This document shows, piece by piece, positions 1 to 5,024 of a stretch of 5,024 nucleotides of DNA (the stretch's first letter is position 1; every line of letters starts with the position of its first letter). Made by a program: the position numbers and the translations under genes. A model generated the notes under the pieces. That model was not told the origin of the DNA, did no database searches, and saw only the letters and a list, made by a program, of their open reading frames with translations. The DNA is from JBFKPQ01 sp041628225 (GTDB taxonomy: Bacteria; Actinomycetota; Acidimicrobiia; Spongiisociales; JAENVV01). Location: the NCBI GenBank assembly GCA_041628225.1, contig JBFKPQ010000178.1, forward strand, positions 1-5,024, read 5' to 3'.

Positions 1-1663
1 GACGGTGCTGGCCCTCGCCCGGTCGGGCGCCACCATGCAGGCCCGCCGCCGCTACGAGGCCCTCGGGCTGCATCGCATCGACCCGGCGAGCGTTCCGGAA
101 CGCCTCGCCGAGGACATCGCCGCCCTGGCCGCCCGCCTCGACAAGGACATGGCGCTGGCGGCGACCGGCCCCGAACGGCGCGAGTGGGCCAAACGGTCGG
201 CCGACGGATACGAACGCGCCTACCAGCGGGAGGGATCGCCGTATGTGGCCTCGAACGCCGCCACCATGTACCTGCTGGCCGGTGACCGGGAACACGCCGT
301 CGACCTTGCCCAGCACGCCCTCGACGGTCTGCGCGACGCCGCCGAACTGAGCGGCGAAGACCGTTATTGGGAGGCGGCCACCGAAGCCGAGGCCGCCCTC
401 GTCGTCGGCGACGAACGGCGCGCCGCCGAGGCCCTGGCTCGAGCCGGCGAGGTGAGCGCCGGCAACCACTCGGCGCGGGCCACCACGATGCGCCAGCTGG
501 GTCTCGTGTGCGAGACCCTCGACATCGACCCGGCGATCCTGGCCGCCATCGGCAACCCCACCGTCGTGCACTACTGCGGCCACCGCATCCTCCCGCCCGG
601 CGTCGATGGCCGGTTCCCCGCCGACGAGGAGGCGCGGGTCGCCGCCGAACTGCAAGACACGTTCGGCCGGTTGGGCGCCGGATTCGGGTACGGGTCGCTA
701 GCGGCGGGAGCCGACATCCTCGCCGCCGAAGCCCTACTCGATCGTGGGGCCCGCCTCAGCGTGCAGTTGCCGTTCGATCGGGACGAGTTCGTCCGCGCCT
801 CCGTGGCGACCGCCGGCGAGCAGTGGGTCAACCGGTTCGAACGCTGCCTGGCCGAGGCCGACCGGGTCGACACCGCCTCGCGTGCCGAGTTCATGGGCGA
901 TCCGGTGCTGTTCGATTTCTGCGCCCGCATCGCCATGGGCAACGCCCTGATGCGGGCCGCCTACGTGGAAGCGCCGGCCCATCAGGTCGCCGTGTGGGAC
1001 GGCCGCCACACGGGCGGGACGGCCGGCACGTCGGTCGACGTCGAAACGTGGAAAGAGGCGGGCCTCCCGTCGACGGTGATTCCCGTGACCCCCGCCGGGG
1101 CCGGCCCGGCCGGGAGCGACTCGGCGCTGCGAAGGATTCGCGGCATCGTGTTCGCCGACTTCGCCGGCTTCTCGGCCTTGTCGGATTCGCAGGTGCTGAC
1201 GTTCCACCAGGACGTCATGGCGATCGTCGCCGACACCCTGTTGCCATACCGGCCGGCCATTCTCGCCAGCCGCACCTGGGGTGACGGCATCCACCTGATC
1301 TTCGCCGACGTCGCCTCGGCGGCCCGTTGCGCCCTCGACCTCCAGCGGGCGGTGGCGGCCGTGGACTTCCGCGCCCTCGGCCTCGGACCGATCCATGGTC
1401 TGCGGGTCGCCGCCCACGCCGCTCCCGTGTTCGACGGTTGGGACCCGGTGGCGGGCGACCACTTCTACTTCGGGGCGGGCATCACCCGCGCCGCGCGGAT
1501 CGAGCCGACCACACCGGAAGGCGAGATCTATTCGACCCGCGCCTTCGCCGCCTTGGCGATGCTCACGCCCGACCGCGGGTTCGAAACCCAATACGTCGGC
1601 ACCCAGCCGACGGCCAAGGCGTACGGCGACCTTCCCCTGTTCGCCCTTCGCCACACCGTCTGA
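1..1663 (+). CDS. TPR-S (TRAFs-binding) / SLOG-like / class III nucleotide cyclase fusion protein, 5' end missing
   Basis: The frame is already open at base 2, so the true start lies upstream; residues are numbered from the GTG codon at base 5, with 552 visible. Residues ~45-175 are helical and resemble the TRAFs-binding/TPR-S sensor domain: note SNAATMYLLAGD (83-94) and YWEAATEAEA (121-130) followed by GDERRAAEA. Residues ~183-362 look like a SLOG-type Rossmannoid domain, with YCGHRI (190-195), GYGSLAAGADILAAEALL (228-245) and LPFDRDEF (255-262). Residues ~378-545 are a class III adenylate/guanylate cyclase domain: FADFAGFS (383-390) and GD (426-427) supply metal ligands D385 and D427, and AARIE (496-500) holds the catalytic-type R498. 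No membrane segment is seen, so it is probably cytoplasmic. The expected activity is a cyclic nucleotide made from an NTP. The usual purine-specifying Lys/Asp positions are R423 and F487, and the usual Asn is T494, so the substrate is uncertain. Domain calls come from motif recognition; the cyclase is the surest and the SLOG call the weakest. Confidence 0.85.
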   Translation, partial: TVLALARSGATMQARRRYEALGLHRIDPASVPERLAEDIAALAARLDKDMALAATGPERREWAKRSADGYERAYQREGSPYVASNAATMYLLAGDREHAVDLAQHALDGLRDAAELSGEDRYWEAATEAEAALVVGDERRAAEALARAGEVSAGNHSARATTMRQLGLVCETLDIDPAILAAIGNPTVVHYCGHRILPPGVDGRFPADEEARVAAELQDTFGRLGAGFGYGSLAAGADILAAEALLDRGARLSVQLPFDRDEFVRASVATAGEQWVNRFERCLAEADRVDTASRAEFMGDPVLFDFCARIAMGNALMRAAYVEAPAHQVAVWDGRHTGGTAGTSVDVETWKEAGLPSTVIPVTPAGAGPAGSDSALRRIRGIVFADFAGFSALSDSQVLTFHQDVMAIVADTLLPYRPAILASRTWGDGIHLIFADVASAARCALDLQRAVAAVDFRALGLGPIHGLRVAAHAAPVFDGWDPVAGDHFYFGAGITRAARIEPTTPEGEIYSTRAFAALAMLTPDRGFETQYVGTQPTAKAYGDLPLFALRHTV

Positions 1664-1664
1664 C

Positions 1665-1680
1665 GGGCCTCTCCGAGCCC
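1665..1680 (+). terminator. Weak hairpin just after the cyclase stop codon, possible terminator
   Basis: GGG-C-CTC-TCC-GAG-CCC can fold into a six-base-pair GC-rich stem with one bulged C and a three-base loop, two bases after the TGA stop. No T-run follows, so intrinsic termination is not well supported. A second small inverted repeat lies three bases further on. It may only be mRNA 3'-end structure, and the cyclase and TIR genes could still be co-transcribed. Confidence 0.25.
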
Positions 1681-1682
1681 CT

Positions 1683-1694
1683 GACCGAACGGTC
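1683..1694. promoter_or_regulatory. Short perfect inverted repeat GACCG-AA-CGGTC
   Basis: Two five-base arms are perfectly complementary around an AA centre. The site lies in the gap between the cyclase and TIR genes, about 30 bases upstream of a strong Shine-Dalgarno sequence. It could be a small operator or extend the preceding hairpin. A second five-base pair of arms (GAAAC 1705-1709, GTTTC 1716-1720) lies close by. Both are short enough to be chance, and no clear -35/-10 pair accompanies them. Confidence 0.2.
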
Positions 1695-1741
1695 GTATAT
1701 GGTTGAAACTGGATTGTTTCGGACGGAGGAGGGGCATTACC

Positions 1742-1900
1742 GTGGGAGGTAAGCGGCCCGTAAGCATCGCCTGGTCCGATGTGCGCCATGCAGGAAGCGG
1801 ACATCGGCCCGTCGCAGGCGCCCTCAACCGACGTATCAGGCGTGATCCGACCGCCTCTATTGATCATGTACGCCGGTTTCGCCAAAGGGGGAACGCGTGA
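1742..1900 (+). CDS. Possible 52-aa small basic protein or leader peptide upstream of the TIR gene
   Basis: A GTG at 1742 follows the strong Shine-Dalgarno sequence GGAGGAGGGG (1725-1734) with a seven-base spacer. The frame runs 52 codons and stops at TGA 1898-1900, overlapping the TIR start GTG (1897-1899) as GTGA, a typical translational-coupling arrangement. The product is Arg-rich (for example NRRIRRDP and HVRRFRQRG), with no signal peptide, membrane helix or family I recognise. Against it being a real protein, only 31 of 52 codons end in G or C, visibly fewer than in the flanking genes, and a sizeable hairpin lies inside it. It may instead be a leader ORF whose translation controls the TIR gene. 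A TTG at 1703 in the same frame is a less likely start because it lacks a Shine-Dalgarno sequence. Confidence 0.4.
   Translation: MGGKRPVSIAWSDVRHAGSGHRPVAGALNRRIRRDPTASIDHVRRFRQRGNA
1773..1810 (+). promoter_or_regulatory. Interrupted hairpin in the TIR gene leader
   Basis: CCGATGT (1776-1782) is the exact reverse complement of ACATCGG (1801-1807). After a single G/G mismatch the stem continues inward as CGC/GCG (1784-1786 with 1797-1799); after a T/C mismatch it continues outward as GG/CC. This totals 12 pairs, two 1x1 mismatches and a ten-base loop. It lies about 90 bases upstream of the TIR start and inside the small ORF. A regulatory role in the mRNA leader is inferred; no known riboswitch class is recognised. 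Confidence 0.4.
1884..1892 (+). promoter_or_regulatory. Shine-Dalgarno sequence of the TIR-propeller gene
   Basis: AAAGGGGGA ends four bases before the GTG at 1897. An in-frame TGA at 1861-1863 leaves no other ATG, GTG or TTG between it and 1897, so this site fixes the start. The gene therefore has its own ribosome binding site besides the possible coupling to the upstream small ORF. Confidence 0.7.
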
Positions 1901-4752
1901 CCGTTGACCGCGCCCCGACCACCGCATACGACGGGTTCATCTCGTACTCCCACGCCGCCGACGACCTGCTGGCACCGCGGTTGCAGTCGGCGCTGCAGCG
2001 GTTCGCCAAACCCTGGTGGAAGCGGCGGGCCGTGCGGATCTTCCGGGACGAGTCGAGTCTGTCGGCGAATCCCCATCTGTGGTCGTCGATCACGGAGGCG
2101 TTGGACACGTCTGGCTGGTTCGTGCTCCTCCTCTCCCCCGACGCCGCAGAGTCGGAATGGGTCAACCAAGAGATCGAATACTGGACCACCCACCGCGACC
2201 CCGACCGCATCCTCCCCGTCGTCACCGACGGCGACTTCGGATGGCACGACGGCAACGTCGAAGGCGACGGCGTCCCCCACGCCCTCGAAGGCGTGTTCAC
2301 CGAAGAACCCCGCTGGGTCGACCTCCGGTGGGCCAAAGGCGACTCACAGCTCGACCTCAAGAACCCCCGCTTCGCCGACGCCATCGCCGACATCGCCTCC
2401 ACCATCCGAGGCATACCCAAAGACGACCTCGCGTCAGAAGAAGTCAAACAACACCGCCGCACCGTCCGAACAGCCTGGACCGCCGGCGCCCTCGTCACCG
2501 TCCTCGCCATCGCCGCCGCCGGGTTCGGCATCTCCTCCGCACGCAACGCGCAACTTGCCAGAACGGAAGCTCTCAGCACCGCGGCGGTGGCCGCTCTCGA
2601 GGCTCAATCGGATCCGCAACTCGCGAAGCTGCTCGCCCTCGAGGCCGTCCTGCAATCCGGCTCTACAGCGGATCGGTCGGAGACACTCGTCGACACCTTG
2701 TTCACCGCTTTGATCGAAGACCGTCTGATGCACACGATCGACACGGGGTACGGCGGCTATACGGCCATCGCACTGTCACCGGATGACTCGAGGCTTGCGG
2801 TGGCCTCCGAGGTCGGCGCTTCCGTTCAGATGTACAGCTTGCCGGACGCCGAGCTTCTCTGGGAATACCAGGAGCCCGAGACATCCGATCGGTTCGTGGG
2901 CGCCGTCATCGACCCCGGAGGCAGGGTCGTCGCCGTGTCTGTCGAAGACTCTGACGGAATCGTCCGTCAGATGGATCCCGACTCCGTACCCAACCGGCTG
3001 CTGTTCTTGGAGGTCGAGAGCGGGAACCTGCTCGCTCAGGTCGACTATCCAGACTGCGCCTCTGCTCAGATCCTCGGCCATGGTTGGTCTCCAGACGGCA
3101 CGCGACTGGCCATCTCGAATGGGTGGGCGCCCTGCGAGCGTGAAGGAGCTCCCGACGGCACGTGGGTAGAGATCCTCGATGGCACCACTTTCGAGTCTTT
3201 GGCGTTGGTCCCATCGCAGGACCCGTTCGCGACCTGGGCGTTCTTCGGTTCGGACGGCGACCTCATCACCAAAGGGTTCGTGTCGCCGACCGTCGTCTAT
3301 TCGCCGCCCGACTACTCGGAGTCGGCATCCGTCGAATCCAGCCTGGGCGCCGTCTCTCGGGACGGAACGTTGACGTCGTCCGTCGACCTCGGCAACCCCA
3401 ACCGTCACACGATCATGACGCTCGAAGATGCCAATCTCATCGACCAGGTCGTCGCTCCGGCCTATCCGGCCGTGCCCCATGGGTTCTCGTTCTCGCCCGA
3501 CGGCTCACGATTCGTGATTCAAACCGAGGGGAACCAAACCGTCATATGGGATGTCGGCACCGGCGAAGAGCTGTTCGACCTTCCAACAGGCCGAGGCGGC
3601 AATCCAGCGATCACCTCCGACAACAACGTCCTATACGCCGCCCACACCGACGGCACGGTGTCGGTGTGGTCCCTGGCGCCTCGTTCGATCGGCCAGACCG
3701 TCCTGGCCCGACTCGACCAATACAGCTTCGTCAACGGCAACCACCTCACCGTGGGCACCACACTCGGAGCGACCGAAGTGCTGGACATAGCTGCCTTCGA
3801 CACGGGCCTCGACAGCGCGCAAGTGATCTTCTTCGATCCCGCTACCGGCGAACTCGTCCGTGACCCGATCTCCGGATCAGGAGCATTTGCGCTCGCCGAC
3901 GGCCGATTCCTGATCACCTATTGGGCCTTCGCCCAACCGGATCGGTACGTGCAGAGCCGCGGAGCAGCCATTCACGATCCGGCGACGGGGACGACGACCG
4001 GAATCTACGGGTGTCCCAATCTCCAGTCGGAGGACTGTGAAGACGCCGAACCTGCCTGGTTCAGCGTGTCCGCTGACCGAACCGAGATCATGATTCGCCC
4101 GGCGTCGAATCCCAGCTCGTGGCGAGTGGTCGGCCTCGACGGAGCTGACATCGAGACCGGCGACACGGGCGTCGACACATGGAGTTGGGTGTCATCGTTC
4201 GACTCAGACTGGATCCTCGGGTACAGCGAATCGGAGGTCGGATACGCCGCCGTTGATCGCTCGACTGGCGAGTTGCTGTTCAGCGTCGGCGTGTGCGGGT
4301 GCCGAGAGGAAGTCTCACCTCGAGGCCAATACCTCGCAGCCGTCAACGGCGGGCAAGTGACGGTGGTGACACTCGGTTCCTGGGAGTCCACCACAGTCGC
4401 AACAGAAGCTGGACACGTACGCGGCATCGCCTTCAACTCCGACGAAACCAAGCTGGCACTCGGCGACGATCGCAACATTCACGTGATCGATCTCGTCGCC
4501 GGCCAAGTGACCCAAACCGTGCCCGTGGGCGGCGTATCAGACTTCCATTGGCTCGACGACGAGACACTGCTGGTCGGGACCGCCGACGGTCGCTGGGCAA
4601 CGGTGACCCTCGACATCGACAAACTTGTGACGCTCGCCCTCGACTCGCTTCCTCGCACGTACACGGCGCTTGAGTGCTCGACTCATGGCATCGAACCATG
4701 TCCGTCCAGCCTCGAAGAAACGAAGCGTCGATACGCAGGCCTAAGTCGCTGA
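1897..4752 (+). CDS. TIR domain - transmembrane helix - beta-propeller (WD40-like) protein
   Basis: This is a complete 951-aa gene with a GTG start. Residues 11-~110 form a TIR_2-type domain: YDGFISYSHAADD (11-23), FRDESSLSANPHLW (49-62), and SEWVNQE (86-92), where E92 sits at the catalytic glutamate position of NAD-cleaving TIR domains. One hydrophobic helix spans ~193-212. It is preceded by K184, R187, R188 and R191, which favours the TIR domain inside the cell and the C-terminal part outside. Residues ~216-280 form a helical linker (LSTAAVAALEAQSDPQLAKL, 226-245) like the one that precedes WD40 repeats in actinobacterial STAND proteins, but there is no P-loop NTPase. Residues ~287-918 contain about 14 blade-like units (FSFSPDGSRFVIQTE at 530-544 and IAFNSDETKLALGDD at 844-858), consistent with two seven-bladed propellers. 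All eight cysteines lie after the membrane helix. The likely role is a membrane sensor whose propeller controls TIR enzymatic activity; ligand and trigger are unknown. The stop overlaps the next start (TGATG). Confidence 0.9.
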   Translation: MTVDRAPTTAYDGFISYSHAADDLLAPRLQSALQRFAKPWWKRRAVRIFRDESSLSANPHLWSSITEALDTSGWFVLLLSPDAAESEWVNQEIEYWTTHRDPDRILPVVTDGDFGWHDGNVEGDGVPHALEGVFTEEPRWVDLRWAKGDSQLDLKNPRFADAIADIASTIRGIPKDDLASEEVKQHRRTVRTAWTAGALVTVLAIAAAGFGISSARNAQLARTEALSTAAVAALEAQSDPQLAKLLALEAVLQSGSTADRSETLVDTLFTALIEDRLMHTIDTGYGGYTAIALSPDDSRLAVASEVGASVQMYSLPDAELLWEYQEPETSDRFVGAVIDPGGRVVAVSVEDSDGIVRQMDPDSVPNRLLFLEVESGNLLAQVDYPDCASAQILGHGWSPDGTRLAISNGWAPCEREGAPDGTWVEILDGTTFESLALVPSQDPFATWAFFGSDGDLITKGFVSPTVVYSPPDYSESASVESSLGAVSRDGTLTSSVDLGNPNRHTIMTLEDANLIDQVVAPAYPAVPHGFSFSPDGSRFVIQTEGNQTVIWDVGTGEELFDLPTGRGGNPAITSDNNVLYAAHTDGTVSVWSLAPRSIGQTVLARLDQYSFVNGNHLTVGTTLGATEVLDIAAFDTGLDSAQVIFFDPATGELVRDPISGSGAFALADGRFLITYWAFAQPDRYVQSRGAAIHDPATGTTTGIYGCPNLQSEDCEDAEPAWFSVSADRTEIMIRPASNPSSWRVVGLDGADIETGDTGVDTWSWVSSFDSDWILGYSESEVGYAAVDRSTGELLFSVGVCGCREEVSPRGQYLAAVNGGQVTVVTLGSWESTTVATEAGHVRGIAFNSDETKLALGDDRNIHVIDLVAGQVTQTVPVGGVSDFHWLDDETLLVGTADGRWATVTLDIDKLVTLALDSLPRTYTALECSTHGIEPCPSSLEETKRRYAGLSR
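1927..2154 (+). repeat. TIR-coding direct repeat, copy 1
   Basis: These 228 bases align without gaps to 4797-5024, with 27 substitutions by my hand count (about 88 percent identity). Sequence upstream of the Tyr codon at 1927 is unrelated to that upstream of 4797, so homology begins sharply with the TIR domain. It reflects gene duplication, not a mobile element. Confidence 0.9.
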
Positions 4753-5024
4753 TGGACACGGTCGAACGCTCCGCAGTCACCGCCGTCGAGCAGGTCTACG
4801 ACGGGTTCATCTCGTACTCCCATGCCGCCGACGACCTGCTGGCGCCGCGGTTGCAGTCGGCGTTGCAGCGGTTCGCCAAGCCCTGGTGGAAACGGCGTGC
4901 GGTGCGCATCTTCCGCGACGAATCGTCGCTGTCTGCTAATCCGCATTTGTGGTCGTCGATCACCGAAGCACTCGACACCTCCGGCTGGTTCGTGCTCCTC
5001 CTCTCACCCGACGCCGCAGACTCC
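4752..5024 (+). CDS. Second TIR-domain protein, 3' end missing; paralogue of the preceding gene
   Basis: The ATG at 4752-4754 overlaps the TGA stop of the previous gene (TGATG), so translation probably reinitiates there; only a weak AGG (4737-4739) precedes it. The frame is open for 91 codons to the window end. Residues 1-15 are unlike the first copy. Residues 16-89 (YDGFISYSHA onward) are then identical to residues 11-84 of the first TIR protein, followed by D90 where the first copy has E85. The catalytic Glu would fall at about residue 97, just outside the window. Alternative in-frame starts at ATG 4698 and GTG 4674 would add 18 or 26 residues inside the previous gene, but neither has a clear Shine-Dalgarno sequence. 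By paralogy it is probably also TIR-membrane helix-propeller, but this cannot be seen. Confidence 0.85.
   Translation, partial: MDTVERSAVTAVEQVYDGFISYSHAADDLLAPRLQSALQRFAKPWWKRRAVRIFRDESSLSANPHLWSSITEALDTSGWFVLLLSPDAADS
4797..5024 (+). repeat. TIR-coding direct repeat, copy 2
   Basis: This is the partner of 1927-2154. Twenty-four of 76 codons differ, including a serine AGT/TCG switch, but only one changes the residue (Glu to Asp). The repeat is cut by the window end, so its true length is unknown. Confidence 0.9.

Noticed and set aside
367..1284. 305-codon + strand frame inside the cyclase gene
   Set aside because: Its translation is an Arg/Pro/Gly-rich low-complexity shadow, while the overlapping frame carries clear TPR-S, SLOG-like and cyclase motifs.
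1696..1708. TATATG and TTGAAA as promoter elements
   Set aside because: No partner -35 or -10 box is found at a 16-18 base spacing for either, so a promoter cannot be supported; one may still exist in this gap.
1699..1752. 17-codon ATG frame in the intergenic gap
   Set aside because: It has no Shine-Dalgarno sequence, is very short, and overlaps the better-supported small ORF start.
734..1927. 397-codon open frame on the - strand
   Set aside because: It lies antisense to the well-supported cyclase gene, has no recognisable domain, and is expected from GC-rich codon bias on the coding strand.
1857..2579. 240-codon open frame on the - strand
   Set aside because: It is antisense to the TIR domain; the C-ending, T-free codon run there removes stops from the opposite strand. 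A similar antisense frame appears over the second TIR copy.
4698..4751. Upstream start (ATG 4698) for the second TIR gene
   Set aside because: It is in frame and open, but lacks a Shine-Dalgarno sequence and overlaps the preceding gene by 55 bases; the TGATG junction at 4750-4754 is the more natural start.
1..5024. Canonical Pycsar system
   Set aside because: The TIR protein has a propeller and membrane helix instead of a cyclic-nucleotide-binding domain, and the cyclase carries extra TPR-S and SLOG-like domains. Only a loose analogy is kept.

Overview
The window is high-GC DNA, coding on the + strand over nearly its whole length, with C/G-ending codons and GTG starts. This points to an actinomycete (Actinomycetota). 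The TIR and beta-propeller sequence style also fits that phylum, but I cannot place it lower with confidence. Everything here looks like accessory signalling or conflict (immunity-type) DNA; I see no housekeeping gene.

Layout. (1) 1-1663: the 3' part of a large gene, cut by the window start. It encodes a TRAFs-binding/TPR-S helical-repeat sensor region, then a SLOG-like Rossmannoid domain, then a C-terminal class III nucleotide cyclase domain. The cyclase keeps both metal-binding aspartates but has unusual base-recognition residues. (2) 1664-1896: a 233-bp gap with short inverted repeats, a strong Shine-Dalgarno sequence, a possible 52-codon small gene (1742-1900) that ends in a GTGA overlap with the next start, and a 12-bp interrupted hairpin (1773-1810). 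(3) 1897-4752: a complete 951-aa protein with an N-terminal TIR domain (catalytic-type Glu present), one transmembrane helix, a short helical linker, and about 14 beta-propeller blade units. The STAND NTPase often found between TIR and WD40 regions in actinobacteria is absent. (4) 4752-5024: the start of a second TIR gene, joined to the first by a TGATG stop/start overlap and cut by the window end. Its visible TIR region matches the first copy at 75 of 76 residues while the DNA carries 27 substitutions.

How the parts may work together (inference). The TIR genes form a tandem, translationally coupled pair. Each probably has a cytoplasmic NAD-cleaving or NAD-converting TIR domain; in the first copy, charge and cysteine distribution suggest the propeller faces outside the cell. 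The upstream TPR-S/SLOG/cyclase protein is a soluble sensor-signal generator. Together they resemble the multi-component conflict systems that combine TPR-S, SLOG, nucleotide cyclase and TIR domains. The window shows no cyclic-nucleotide-binding domain, so a canonical Pycsar pairing cannot be claimed from what is visible.
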